Made by a program: the position numbers and the translations under genes
Shown: positions 17,219 to 25,609 of the stretch, one piece after another
Position numbering within the stretch: position 1 is the stretch's first letter
Layout of the letters: every line of letters begins with the position of its first letter
Source: Elizabethkingia occulta
GTDB lineage: Bacteria; Bacteroidota; Bacteroidia; Flavobacteriales; Weeksellaceae
Reading direction: 5' to 3'
Assembly: GCF_002023715.1 (NCBI RefSeq)
Contig: NZ_MAHX01000015.1
Coordinates: forward strand, 185,799-249,798
Length of the DNA: 64,000 bases
Notes under the pieces: model-generated
The model's database searches: none
What the model saw: the letters and a program-made list of their open reading frames with translations, nothing else
What the model was told of the DNA's origin: nothing

Positions 17219-17455
17219 ATGTCAAAAATTTGCCAGATAACAGGTAAGCGTGCAATGGTCGGGAACCACGTTTCTCACGCCAATAATAAGACCAAAAGAC
17301 GCTTTGAGATTAATTTATTGGAAAAGAAATTTTACCTTCCGGAGCAAGAGAAGCACGTTACTTTGAAAGTATCTGCTCACGGATTGAGAGTTATTAACAA
17401 GATTGGTGTTGAGGAAGCTATTGAAAGAGCTACTAGAAACGGATTTATTAAATAA
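17219..17455 (+). CDS. rpmB: 50S ribosomal protein L28
   Basis: A 78-residue ribosomal protein with the L28 opening KICQITGKRAMVGNHVSHAN and the C-terminal GLRVINKIGVEEAIERA. Usual bacterial length. First gene of a tight run with L33 (7 bp) and DUF4295 (20 bp), an arrangement typical of Bacteroidota. Confidence 0.97.
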   Translation: MSKICQITGKRAMVGNHVSHANNKTKRRFEINLLEKKFYLPEQEKHVTLKVSAHGLRVINKIGVEEAIERATRNGFIK

Positions 17456-17462
17456 TTAGAAA

Positions 17463-17645
17463 ATGGCAAAGAAAGGTAATAGAGTGCAGGTAATATTAGA
17501 GTGCACTGAGCATAAAGAATCCGGAATGCCGGGGATGTCAAGATACATCACAACAAAAAACAAAAAGAATACAACTGAAAGATTAGAGTTGAAGAAATTC
17601 AACGCTGTTTTGAAGAAGTATACTGTTCATAAAGAAATTAAATAA
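17463..17645 (+). CDS. rpmG: 50S ribosomal protein L33
   Basis: A 60-residue L33: [17 protein letters not shown], then [20 protein letters not shown], the family core. Only one cysteine (C14) remains, so this is the zinc-independent C-minus form of L33. Second in the rpmB operon. Confidence 0.97.
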   Translation: MAKKGNRVQVILECTEHKESGMPGMSRYITTKNKKNTTERLELKKFNAVLKKYTVHKEIK

Positions 17646-17665
17646 CTTCTTAAAATAATAAGACA

Positions 17666-17815
17666 ATGGCTAAGAAAGTTGTAGCAACCCTTCAGACATC
17701 TTCTAAAAAAATGACTAAAGTGGTTAAAATGGTTAAATCACCTAAGTCCGGCGCTTACGTTTTCGAAGAAAAAGTAATGAACGCTGATGAAGTAGATGCA
17801 TATCTTAAAAAATAA
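17666..17815 (+). CDS. DUF4295 family protein (49 aa)
   Basis: A very short gene. The product starts MAKKVVATLQTSSKKMTK and ends DEVDAYLKK. It is lysine-rich and basic, and matches the DUF4295 proteins that follow L28 and L33 in Bacteroidota. A ribosome-associated role is likely from context but unproven. It starts 20 bp after rpmG and is followed directly by a strong terminator, so it is the last gene of the ribosomal operon. Confidence 0.88.
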   Translation: MAKKVVATLQTSSKKMTKVVKMVKSPKSGAYVFEEKVMNADEVDAYLKK

Positions 17816-17840
17816 TTTAAGTTAAGAACTTAACATACAG

Positions 17841-17868
17841 AAAACTACCTATTTAGGTAGTTTTTTTT
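17841..17868 (+). terminator. Terminator of the rpmB-rpmG-DUF4295 operon
   Basis: Stem AAAACTACCTA / TAGGTAGTTTT with a tight loop, followed by a run of T. Confidence 0.85.
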
Positions 17869-17869
17869 A

Positions 17870-17877
17870 TATATTTG
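17870..17877 (+). promoter_or_regulatory. -7 promoter box of the RidA-like gene
   Basis: TATATTTG, exact consensus, 18 nt before the ATG at 17896 and directly after the upstream terminator. Confidence 0.5.
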
Positions 17878-17895
17878 TTTTATTAAACATTTGAT

Positions 17896-18372
17896 ATGAA
17901 ATCACTCAGACGTATTTTAGTGTTCAGTTTATTGCTGGGTTTTATGATAGTGTTTGGTCAGAAGAATGTTGAAATGATACAATTTAAAAATACAGAGTCG
18001 GTATTTCAGATCAAAGGACTTTCTCAGGTAGTTGAAGTTCCTCTGGGGACTTCTAAAATGCTTATTTTATCAGGGCAGGTTCCTGTTAATCAGAAAGGAG
18101 AAGTTGTCGGTACAGATATTAAAACACAAACACAGCAGGTATTTCAGAATATCCGTGCTGTTTTGGAGCATTGCGGAGCAAGCCTTAATGATATTGTAAA
18201 GCTAGGAATCTTTACTACTGATATTTCTAAAATAGCCGAATTTAGAGAAGTCAGAGATCAGTTTATTAATACCAAAAATCCGCCTGCAAGTTCTCTTTTA
18301 GAAGTAAAAGGACTGTTCAGGAAAGATGTATTTATAGAAGTAGAAGTTACGGCAATTGTTAAAAATAAATAA
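17896..18372 (+). CDS. Exported RidA/YjgF-family protein lacking the catalytic arginine
   Basis: A 158-residue protein with a signal peptide (residues 1-21, RRILVFSLLLGFMIVFGQ) followed by a complete RidA domain: LILSGQVPVN, QVFQNIRAVLEHCGASLNDIVK, and the C-terminal NPPASSLLEVKGL. Enamine/imine deaminases of the RidA subfamily use an arginine (E. coli R105, in PARSCVEV). The aligned residue here is S132, so classical deaminase activity is doubtful. Export to the periplasm is also unusual, since most RidA proteins are cytoplasmic. It lies between the ribosomal operon and ftsY. Confidence 0.87.
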   Translation: MKSLRRILVFSLLLGFMIVFGQKNVEMIQFKNTESVFQIKGLSQVVEVPLGTSKMLILSGQVPVNQKGEVVGTDIKTQTQQVFQNIRAVLEHCGASLNDIVKLGIFTTDISKIAEFREVRDQFINTKNPPASSLLEVKGLFRKDVFIEVEVTAIVKNK

Positions 18373-18383
18373 TATTTAGCTAA

Positions 18384-19346
18384 GTGAGTTGGTTTAAAAA
18401 AATATTCAGAAAAGAAGAAAAAGAATCTTTAGACAAAGGATTGGAGAAATCCAGTCAGTCATTTTTTGATAAGGTAAGCAGAGCTGTTGTTGGTAAGAGC
18501 AAGGTTGACGATGAAGTTCTGGATGATTTGGAAGAGGTATTAATTGCATCTGATGTAGGTGTGGAAACTACTGTGAAAATCATCAGAAGAATTGAAGACA
18601 GAGTAGCTAGAGACAAATATGTAAATGTAGCAGAGCTTAACAATATTCTTCGTGAAGAAATATCGGGCTTGCTTTTGGAAAACCCACATGCCGGAACGCA
18701 GAATATAGATAAGACTAAAAAGCCTTATGTAATAATGGTGGTGGGTGTAAATGGTGTTGGAAAAACAACAACGATTGGAAAACTTGCTCATCAGTTTAAA
18801 TCTGAAGGACTAAATGTTGTTCTTGGTGCTGCAGATACGTTTAGGGCTGCTGCAGTGGATCAGTTGGTCATCTGGTCTGAAAGAGTAGGAGTGCCGATTG
18901 TAAAACAGGCTATGGGATCTGATCCCGCATCTGTTGCTTTCGATACAGTCCAGTCTGCAGTATCACAAAATGCAGATGTTGTAATTATAGATACAGCAGG
19001 TAGGCTTCATAATAAGGTAAATCTTATGAATGAACTTTCTAAGATTAAAAGAGTTATGCAAAAGGTGATTCCTGATGCTCCACACGAGGTACTTTTGGTA
19101 TTGGATGGATCTACAGGACAAAATGCCTTCGAGCAGGCAAAACAATTTACGGCAGCTACAGAAGTTTCAGCTTTGGCAGTTACTAAACTGGACGGAACAG
19201 CTAGAGGTGGAGTCGTTATTGGTATTTCGGATCAGTTCCAGGTACCGGTGAAATATATAGGTGTAGGAGAAAAGATGCAGGATCTGCAGCTTTTTAATGG
19301 TACAGAATTTGTTGACTCATTCTTCAAAAAGAGAGAAGAAAATTAA
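18384..19346 (+). CDS. ftsY: Signal recognition particle receptor FtsY
   Basis: The SRP-receptor GTPase that docks ribosome-nascent-chain complexes at the inner membrane. 320 residues: helical N domain (25-105), then the G domain with P-loop GVNGVGKTTTIGK (121-133), the DTFRAAAVDQL insertion region, DTAGR (203-207), TKLDGTARGG, and the closing GEKMQDLQLF. The start is GTG at 18384, the only sensible start after the RidA stop 11 bp upstream. It has the short N terminus common in Bacteroidota, with no acidic A domain. Confidence 0.96.
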   Translation: MSWFKKIFRKEEKESLDKGLEKSSQSFFDKVSRAVVGKSKVDDEVLDDLEEVLIASDVGVETTVKIIRRIEDRVARDKYVNVAELNNILREEISGLLLENPHAGTQNIDKTKKPYVIMVVGVNGVGKTTTIGKLAHQFKSEGLNVVLGAADTFRAAAVDQLVIWSERVGVPIVKQAMGSDPASVAFDTVQSAVSQNADVVIIDTAGRLHNKVNLMNELSKIKRVMQKVIPDAPHEVLLVLDGSTGQNAFEQAKQFTAATEVSALAVTKLDGTARGGVVIGISDQFQVPVKYIGVGEKMQDLQLFNGTEFVDSFFKKREEN

Positions 19347-19379
19347 TTTGCAGTTTTTAATTAAATTCTGCTAAATTTG
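19347..19379 (+). promoter_or_regulatory. Promoter of the GlsB/YeaQ-like gene
   Basis: TTTG at 19347-19350 and TAAATTTG at 19372-19379 with 21 bp between, directly after the ftsY stop. It leaves a 47-nt leader before ATG 19427. Confidence 0.65.
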
Positions 19380-19426
19380 AGATAGCTAATTAAACTATTT
19401 TATAATCTATTAAAAATCACAAAATT

Positions 19427-19687
19427 ATGGGCTGGATTACATATATTGTATTTGGACTTATTGCTGGGGCAATAGCTAAAGCATTACATCCGGGTAAGGA
19501 TCCGGGAGGCTGGTTAGTAACTATTCTTCTTGGTATTCTGGGATCTATTTTAGGACGCTGGATAGCTGGTGCGATAGGTTGGTATGCAGCTGACAGTTTC
19601 TGGAGTTTCAAAAACTGGCTGTTCTCAATCGGAGGTGCAATTCTACTATTGTTTATCTATAGTAAGGTAGTCTCTAATAAGGAGTAA
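19427..19687 (+). CDS. GlsB/YeaQ/YmgE-family stress membrane protein
   Basis: An 86-residue protein with three membrane segments and the glycine-rich family pattern: GLIAGAIAKALHPGKDPGGW, then TILLGILGSILGRWIAG. Members (transglycosylase-associated protein family) are stress-induced inner-membrane proteins of unclear function. It has its own promoter and ends at a strong bidirectional terminator. Confidence 0.92.
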   Translation: MGWITYIVFGLIAGAIAKALHPGKDPGGWLVTILLGILGSILGRWIAGAIGWYAADSFWSFKNWLFSIGGAILLLFIYSKVVSNKE

Positions 19688-19706
19688 GAAATTATTGATG
19701 TTTAAT

Positions 19707-19745
19707 AAAAAGTAAAGGCGGGAAATTTTCCCGCCTTTACTTTTT
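19707..19745. terminator. Bidirectional terminator between the GlsB-like gene and sppA
   Basis: A long stem, AAAAAGTAAAGGCGGGAA pairing with TTCCCGCCTTTACTTTTT around a minimal loop. A-tract and T-tract ends serve both convergent genes. Confidence 0.92.
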
Positions 19746-19763
19746 ATCCATTCTTTACAATGG

Positions 19764-21521
19764 CTATTCTATTTTCAGTACATATGGAAGTGCCATTTGT
19801 ACCCCTTTATTATTAGGATTGTTGATCTTCTGGAATAACTGATAATTCTCTTTACCAAATTTCGTTTCTATGGCTTTAGCAGCAATATCTTCTTCGTTCA
19901 TACTCTCGAAGAACTTTTCGAAATTACTCTTATCCTTAGGGTAGTTTTTGATGCTGAAATCTTTGGTTTTAGCTAACCCTGCAGCATATTTTACAGCATC
20001 ATCCAATGTGCCTATTTCATCAACCAGACCCAGCTCTTTTGCTCTTGTTCCGGACCATACATGCCCTCCTCCGATAGCATCTATTTCTTCAAAAGTTTTC
20101 TTTCTGTTCTGGGTTACAAAATAAACAAAACGCTTATAGGTTTGTTCAACGCTTTTCTGCATCATGTTTCTTGTACCGGGAGTCATGCCAGATATGGTGG
20201 AGAACATTTTGGAATTAGCATTAGTTGCTACAACATCCGAACGAAGTCCGTTTTTGTTAGCAAGTTCTTTAAAGTTCATTACCAATCCGAATACTCCGAT
20301 AGAACCTGTTAATGTGTTGGCTTCTGAGAAAATCTTTTGTCCGGCCATAGCAATGTAATAACCTCCGGATGCTGCATAGTCTCCAAATGAAACAACTAAT
20401 GGTTTCTTAGCTTTTAGCTGTTGTAATTCAAAAAGAATTTCGTCGCTGGCATTAGCACTTCCTCCGGGAGAATTAATTCTAAGAACTACTGCTTTTACAT
20501 TGTCGTTCTTTTCAATCTTTTTTATCTCTTTAATGAAGTTTTCAGAGAAAATGCCTGTATTTCCTTTTCCACTGAAAATCTCTCCGGAAGCATAAAGAAC
20601 AGCTACCTGATCTTTAGCACTAGAGCTGGATGCATTTTTATTTACATACTCAATATAATTTCCAATAGATACTTTATTAAGGTCGTCTTTGGCTGCAATT
20701 TTTAATTTGCCTTTAATAAGATTATCGTATTCTGACTTCTGAAGAAGCTTGTCAATCAATTTACTTTTTAGAGCATATTCAGGTATAATACCATAAAGAC
20801 TGTCTGTAGTTGTTTTTAATTCTTCGGCGCTCAGCTTTCTGGAAGTTTCTATTTTTTTAGAAATGTTACCCCATAAATCATTTAGTAAGAATGATAATTG
20901 CTCCTTATTTTCATCAGAAATTTTGTTAGTTAAATAAGGTTCCACAGCAGATTTGTATTTTCCGTGACGTATAACATCTGCCCCTATTCCGTATTTATCA
21001 AATAAATCTTTGAAGAATACGACTTCGGTAGAGAGTCCTTTTAGTTCTACACCTCCGGTTGGATTCAGGTAATACTGATCGGCTACAGTAGAAAGGTAAT
21101 ATGAACTTTGGGAAACGTTATTTCCATAAGCATAGACAAACTTTCCTGACTTTTTGAAATCCTCCAGCGCTTTTCTGATATCATCTATTTGAGTGATACC
21201 AGCAGTAGTTCCGTCTGTCTCTATAGATATACCGGATATCTTTTTGTCATCTTTTGCTTGTTTGATAGCATTTAATATATCGGAAATTTTCAGGCTGCTG
21301 TCGTTTCCTAAATCAAATATCGAACTGGAAAGCTCCGATGTAGACTCAATAATATTATCTTTTAAATTAATGGTTAGTACGGAATTATCTTTAACATTTA
21401 CGCTACCTTTGCCGGACATGGACGAAATGAGGATGAACAGGAATAATCCTATCATGCCTATGAATCCTACTATAAATATGGCAACTATATTGGCCATAAC
21501 TGTCTTGAAAAAATTTTTCAT
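19764..21521 (-). CDS. sppA: Signal peptide peptidase SppA (long, 67K type)
   Basis: Degrades cleaved signal peptides in the inner membrane. From ATG 21521 it is a 585-residue tandem-domain SppA with an N-terminal membrane anchor (residues ~8-32, ANIVAIFIVGFIGMIGLF). The catalytic lysine lies in the first half (IRHGKYKSAVEPY) and the serine in the second (GDYAASGGYYIAMAG). A longer open frame reaches 21635, but its first 38 residues would overlap folK and its promoter, and the hydrophobic anchor follows the inner ATG directly. Divergent from folK with only 28 bp between the start codons. Confidence 0.94.
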   Translation of the reverse strand: MKNFFKTVMANIVAIFIVGFIGMIGLFLFILISSMSGKGSVNVKDNSVLTINLKDNIIESTSELSSSIFDLGNDSSLKISDILNAIKQAKDDKKISGISIETDGTTAGITQIDDIRKALEDFKKSGKFVYAYGNNVSQSSYYLSTVADQYYLNPTGGVELKGLSTEVVFFKDLFDKYGIGADVIRHGKYKSAVEPYLTNKISDENKEQLSFLLNDLWGNISKKIETSRKLSAEELKTTTDSLYGIIPEYALKSKLIDKLLQKSEYDNLIKGKLKIAAKDDLNKVSIGNYIEYVNKNASSSSAKDQVAVLYASGEIFSGKGNTGIFSENFIKEIKKIEKNDNVKAVVLRINSPGGSANASDEILFELQQLKAKKPLVVSFGDYAASGGYYIAMAGQKIFSEANTLTGSIGVFGLVMNFKELANKNGLRSDVVATNANSKMFSTISGMTPGTRNMMQKSVEQTYKRFVYFVTQNRKKTFEEIDAIGGGHVWSGTRAKELGLVDEIGTLDDAVKYAAGLAKTKDFSIKNYPKDKSNFEKFFESMNEEDIAAKAIETKFGKENYQLFQKINNPNNKGVQMALPYVLKIE

Positions 21522-21537
21522 CTTTTTAAAAACTGTA

Positions 21538-21545
21538 TATTTTTG
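21538..21545 (+). promoter_or_regulatory. -7 promoter box of folK
   Basis: TATTTTTG ends 4 nt before the folK ATG (21550). With the usual spacing the transcript would begin at or next to the A of ATG, so folK mRNA is predicted to be leaderless. Confidence 0.6.
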
Positions 21546-21549
21546 TAAT

Positions 21550-21984
21550 ATGTCGTCAAATAACGTGATTTTGTTACTAGGAAGCAATATTAATTTTCCG
21601 GAAAAAAATATTGATATTGCTATAGAGTTGATCAATAATAGATTAGGGAGTATAATTGCAAGGTCTTCAAAACTGATGACAGATCCTGTCGAATTTGACA
21701 GTAAGAATATTTTTTGTAATATTGCCGTGTTAATAAAAACACAATTCTCACCTGTTCAGTTACTAAAGAATATTAAAGAAATTGAACATGAAATGGGAAG
21801 AGAAGAAGACTCTTTTGCAAAAGGTGGCTACGAGGACAGGATAATTGATATAGATATTGTAGAATTTGGTAATATTAGATTTTATTCACAAAAATTAATG
21901 ATCCCGCATCTGAAACACTTATACGAAAGAGATTTTTCGAAGGAGTTATTAACAGAATTAAACACAAATATTGAAAAGAAATAA
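21550..21984 (+). CDS. folK: 6-hydroxymethyl-7,8-dihydropterin pyrophosphokinase
   Basis: Transfers pyrophosphate from ATP to 6-hydroxymethyl-dihydropterin in folate synthesis. 144 residues from ATG 21550: VILLLGSNINFPEKNIDIAI at the N terminus, and the family signature GGYEDRIIDIDIVEF near residues 94-108 with the catalytic aspartates, then the MIPHLKHLYERDF segment. A frame open from 21193 exists upstream, but it runs antisense through sppA and past the promoter, so it is rejected. Normal folK size. A decayed partial copy lies at about 23.72-24.0 kb. Confidence 0.94.
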   Translation: MSSNNVILLLGSNINFPEKNIDIAIELINNRLGSIIARSSKLMTDPVEFDSKNIFCNIAVLIKTQFSPVQLLKNIKEIEHEMGREEDSFAKGGYEDRIIDIDIVEFGNIRFYSQKLMIPHLKHLYERDFSKELLTELNTNIEKK

Positions 21985-22048
21985 TGTTGAAGTTCTCATT
22001 CAGTATTATTTGACACAAAAATCATTTATTAACTTAAAAACAAGATTT

Positions 22049-23587
22049 ATGAAATTAAATTTTGCTAGTGTGGCTTTGGCATGTGTACTGCCAATTGCAA
22101 TGTATGGCCAGGATTCTACGGCTGTAACTAAGACAACTGCTACTCAGGGGCAGTATCCTAATGCGTATACATCTGGTTCTGCCAATGTATCTCCTTTTAC
22201 TAACAAATCTAAAAGATTTAACGACTGGTCGATTTCTGCCGGAGCTGGTACTGTTATCATGAAAAGTGGTAGCTTATATTCACTTCATGATGAATCTGGG
22301 TCTAAAAACTTATTTGGCTGGACGGCTTATTTTAGTGTTGACAAAGCTATTACTCATGCATTTGGATTGAAACTTCAATATGACAAAGGAGAGACAAGAC
22401 AAGGTTGGGTAAATACCAAAGACCATGTTGCAAGTGGTCAGCCTGGAGGAAGAACGCAATATGACGCGATTTCAATTTTAGGAGATGTTAATGTTTCTAA
22501 CCTTTTCAGAAGAGTAGATAATCATTCTCCTTACAGATGGGCGCTTCATGCTTACGGAGGTGTGGGGACTATTGCTTACAGATCTTATTTGCAAGAGCCA
22601 GGAACAGATTACAACCAGTCTTTAACAAAAGAAGTAAAGCCGTTTAAATTAAACTCATTCTACGCACAATTAGGTGCTGGATTAAAGTACAGAGTTAGCA
22701 AGGCCTTTGATTTAGAAGGAAGAGTAATGTATTCTCTTACAGGAGGAAAAGGCTTTGATGGTGCAAGAGGAAGCTATGTAGATCCTGCAAGAGCTGGTAA
22801 CAATGATATGATCAATGCAACACTAGGTCTAACCTATAACATCGGAAAACACGAATCTCATTTATTCTGGCATGATCCATTACAAGAGATCTATTACAAA
22901 CTTGATGTTTTAGAAAACAAAAATCAGGATCTTGAAGTTTGTAAGAAAGGAGATGCTGATAATGATGGTGTATGCGATGATTGGGATAGAGAATTGAATA
23001 CTCCTGCAGGAGCAAGAGTGGATGGTTCTGGTAAAGCATTAGATACAGATTTAGACGGAGTAATCGATCTTTACGATAAGTGTGTTACTGTTCCTGGACC
23101 AGTTGAAAACAACGGATGTCCTGTGAAAAAAGACAATAACCAGGTTGCAACGGAAGTAGAAACAGAATTAAAAAATGTGTATTTCCATTTTAATAAGGCG
23201 ACAATAACAAATGAATCAGGTGCAAAACTAGATGTAGCTGCTAACATTATTAAAAGCAACGGTGGAAATTATCTATTGACCGGACATACAGATGCTAAAG
23301 GTAGTGCAGCATACAACCTTAAGCTTTCCAGAGAAAGGGCAGCTGCTGTTGTTGGAGCTTTAGAAGCTAGAGGAGTGTCTTCCAGTACTCTTAAATCAAA
23401 AGGAGTTGGTTCTGCTGATGCAAATGTACCTGCTACGGCATCTGATGCTGAAAGAATGGCAGATAGAAAAGTTACTGTAAGATTCGTAGATGAGAATGAA
23501 TGGAACAATCTTCCTAAAAAAGATTACAGTGATACTTCTGTAAAAAAGACTAAAACTGTTAAAAAAGTAACTAAAAAGAAAAAGTAA
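22049..23587 (+). CDS. OmpA-family outer-membrane protein, copy 1
   Basis: A 512-residue protein. Signal peptide 1-21 (FASVALACVLPIAMYGQ); residues ~50-280 form an outer-membrane beta-barrel-like region; ~295-350 is a thrombospondin type 3-like calcium repeat (DADNDGVCDDWDRELN, DTDLDGVIDLYDKC); ~365-485 is the OmpA peptidoglycan-binding domain (LTGHTDAKGSAAYNLKLS); then a lysine-rich tail. It anchors the outer membrane to the cell wall. Start is ATG 22049; an upstream frame from 21971 only adds a non-signal extension overlapping folK. The first ~360 residues are nearly identical to the downstream paralogue, but the OmpA domain is not. Confidence 0.94.
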   Translation: MKLNFASVALACVLPIAMYGQDSTAVTKTTATQGQYPNAYTSGSANVSPFTNKSKRFNDWSISAGAGTVIMKSGSLYSLHDESGSKNLFGWTAYFSVDKAITHAFGLKLQYDKGETRQGWVNTKDHVASGQPGGRTQYDAISILGDVNVSNLFRRVDNHSPYRWALHAYGGVGTIAYRSYLQEPGTDYNQSLTKEVKPFKLNSFYAQLGAGLKYRVSKAFDLEGRVMYSLTGGKGFDGARGSYVDPARAGNNDMINATLGLTYNIGKHESHLFWHDPLQEIYYKLDVLENKNQDLEVCKKGDADNDGVCDDWDRELNTPAGARVDGSGKALDTDLDGVIDLYDKCVTVPGPVENNGCPVKKDNNQVATEVETELKNVYFHFNKATITNESGAKLDVAANIIKSNGGNYLLTGHTDAKGSAAYNLKLSRERAAAVVGALEARGVSSSTLKSKGVGSADANVPATASDAERMADRKVTVRFVDENEWNNLPKKDYSDTSVKKTKTVKKVTKKKK

Positions 23588-23604
23588 ATTTTTTATCATA
23601 AACT

Positions 23605-23638
23605 AAAATAGAGTGCACATAATTGTGCACTCTATTTT
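23605..23638 (+). terminator. Terminator after OmpA copy 1
   Basis: A 15-bp perfect stem AAAATAGAGTGCACA / TGTGCACTCTATTTT with a 4-nt loop and a T-run. Confidence 0.92.
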
Positions 23639-23719
23639 TTTTAATCACTATGAATAGTGATATAGATAATTTTATAATAGTTTGTTTATTAATTTTTAAA
23701 TCGTAATTACTTTTATTAA

Positions 23720-24006
23720 TGAATTTTCAAATAAAATAAAGAATTGTATAAGATTTGTCAGTAATAATATTTTTTGTAATATTGCATTGTTAATGAGAAC
23801 ATAAATTTTGTCTGTTTATTTGTTAAAAACTGTTAGAAAAGTTGAAAATACGTTAAGCAGAAAAGAAAGAGTTTTATATTAAAAAGGTATGATAAAGTAC
23901 TGTTGAACATAAATTTTAACTTTACTTTTGCAGAATATCTCTTTTGAATTATAAGTATTCTTAAATGGGAGTTGATTAGCAAGACGAAACACAAACAGAA
24001 AATTAA
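23720..24006 (+). pseudogene. Decayed partial folK copy between the two OmpA genes
   Basis: This stretch between the OmpA genes aligns with the last ~290 bp of folK (about 21660-21984). The clearest block is cagtaa-g/t-aatatttttt followed by gtaatattg, at 23758-23783 against 21699-21724. Alignable matches continue through the segments around 23800-23880, and again near the folK stop, where aaacacaaa and ttctcat recur at 23989-24020 against 21960-22000. The frame is broken by several stops and indels, so it cannot encode FolK. The left boundary is approximate. It marks the unit that was duplicated. Confidence 0.7.
23933..23940 (+). promoter_or_regulatory. Possible -7 promoter box for OmpA copy 2
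   Basis: TACTTTTG matches TAnnTTTG and lies 126 nt before ATG 24067, within the decayed folK region. A GTTG about 18 bp upstream is a weak -33 candidate. Confidence 0.4.
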
Positions 24007-24066
24007 TATTGAATTCTCATCAATGTTATAAAGACAAAATCATTTATTAACTTAAAATACTGAATT

Positions 24067-25521
24067 ATGAAACTAAATTTCGCAAGTGTAGCTTTAGCAT
24101 TTGTATTGCCTGTTGCCATTTACGGTCAGGATTCTACAGCTGTCGCTACAACATCTGCAGCCCAGGGGCAATACCCCAACGCGTATACGTCTGGTTCAGC
24201 TAATGTATCTCCTTTCACAAACAAATCTAAAAGATTTAACGATTGGTCTATTTCTGCCGGAGCAGGTACTGTTATCATGAAAAGTGGTAGCTTATATTCA
24301 CTTCATGATGAATCTGGGTCTAAAAACTTATTTGGCTGGACAGCTTATTTTAGTGTAGACAAAGCTATTACTCATGCATTCGGTTTGAAACTTCAATATG
24401 ACAAAGGAGAGACAAGACAAGGTTGGGTAAATACCAAAGACCATGTTGCAAGTGGTCAGCCTGGAGGAAGAACGCAATATGATGCCATTTCAATCTTGGG
24501 AGATGTTAATATTTCTAATCTTTTCAGAAGAGTAGATAATCATTCTCCATACAGATGGGCGCTTCATGCTTACGGAGGTGTGGGGACTATTGCTTACAGA
24601 TCTTACTTACAAGAGTCTGGACCAGCTTATAACCAATCTTTAACAAAAGAAGTAAAGCCATTTAAATTAAACTCATTCTACGCACAATTAGGTACTGGAT
24701 TAAAGTACAGAGTTAGCAAATCTTTCGATTTAGAAGGAAGAGTGATGTATTCTCTTACAGGAGGAAAAGGCTTTGATGGTGCAAGAGGAAACTATGTAGA
24801 TCCTGCAAGAGCTGGTAACAATGATATGATCAATGCAACATTAGGTCTAACCTACAACATCGGAAAACATGAATCTCATTTATTCTGGCATGATCCATTA
24901 CAAGAAATCTATTATAAGCTTGATGTCTTAGAAAACAAAAATCAGGATATAGAAGTATGTAAGAAAGGAGACGCTGATAACGATGGTGTATGCGATGACT
25001 GGGATAGAGAATTAAATACTCCTGCAGGAGCAAGAGTAGATGGTTCTGGTAGAGCATTGGACGTAGATTTAGATGGAGTAATTGATCTTTACGATAAGTG
25101 TGTTACTGTTCCTGGACCACCAGAAAATAATGGATGTCCTACAAACAATCAGGTTGTTACTGAAGTTTCAAGAAGTTTAGAAGGGATCGAATTTGATTTG
25201 AATTCAGACAGAATTCTTTCTTCTAATACTGCTATTTTGAACAGTGCTGTTAACTATATTAACTCATCTGAAATGGGTTCTAAATATACAGTTGTAGGTG
25301 CTGCTGATGCAAGAGGTACAGTTCAGTATAACCAGAAATTATCTCAGAAAAGAGCTAATAATGTGAAGAACTATTTAATCCAGAACGGCGTTCAGTCCTC
25401 AAGATTAGATGCAGTAGGACATGGTAAGAGTGATCTTAAATATCCTGAATGTAATCCTGCAAGCAAATGCCCAGAATGGAAAAACAGAGCTAACAGAAGA
25501 GTTTATTTCCAACAGAAATAA
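24067..25521 (+). CDS. OmpA-family outer-membrane protein, copy 2
   Basis: A 484-residue paralogue of the gene at 22049. Signal peptide, barrel-like region and calcium-repeat region match copy 1 almost residue for residue, and long DNA blocks are identical (for example around 24268-24345 against 22250-22327). After residue ~365 it diverges: the OmpA domain reads IEFDLNSDRI, VVGAADARGTVQYNQKLSQ and ends NRANRRVYFQQK. It has an extra cysteine pair (NPASKCPEW) and lacks the lysine-rich tail of copy 1. Peptidoglycan-binding outer-membrane protein; probably abundant. Own promoter and terminator. Confidence 0.94.
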   Translation: MKLNFASVALAFVLPVAIYGQDSTAVATTSAAQGQYPNAYTSGSANVSPFTNKSKRFNDWSISAGAGTVIMKSGSLYSLHDESGSKNLFGWTAYFSVDKAITHAFGLKLQYDKGETRQGWVNTKDHVASGQPGGRTQYDAISILGDVNISNLFRRVDNHSPYRWALHAYGGVGTIAYRSYLQESGPAYNQSLTKEVKPFKLNSFYAQLGTGLKYRVSKSFDLEGRVMYSLTGGKGFDGARGNYVDPARAGNNDMINATLGLTYNIGKHESHLFWHDPLQEIYYKLDVLENKNQDIEVCKKGDADNDGVCDDWDRELNTPAGARVDGSGRALDVDLDGVIDLYDKCVTVPGPPENNGCPTNNQVVTEVSRSLEGIEFDLNSDRILSSNTAILNSAVNYINSSEMGSKYTVVGAADARGTVQYNQKLSQKRANNVKNYLIQNGVQSSRLDAVGHGKSDLKYPECNPASKCPEWKNRANRRVYFQQK

Positions 25522-25544
25522 TCATTCTTAATAACTTATATAAC

Positions 25545-25571
25545 AAAAGGTGTGCTACTGGCACACCTTTT
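25545..25571 (+). terminator. Terminator after OmpA copy 2
   Basis: An 11-bp stem AAAAGGTGTGC / GCACACCTTTT with a 5-nt loop and T-rich tail. Confidence 0.9.
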
Positions 25572-25609
25572 TATTTTTTAATACCCTTGAAAAGCTTTAA
25601 TTTTACCCG

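Noticed and set aside
21193..21549. Long N-terminal extension of folK (frame open from 21193)
   Set aside because: It runs antisense through sppA and across the folK -7 box. FolK homology starts at ATG 21550 and the 144-residue length is normal.
21522..21635. 38-residue N-terminal extension of sppA
   Set aside because: It overlaps folK and its promoter; the hydrophobic anchor follows the ATG at 21521 directly.
22812..25057. Two similar 75-codon antisense frames, one in each OmpA gene
   Set aside because: They are conserved only because the OmpA DNA is duplicated, and they have no start signals.
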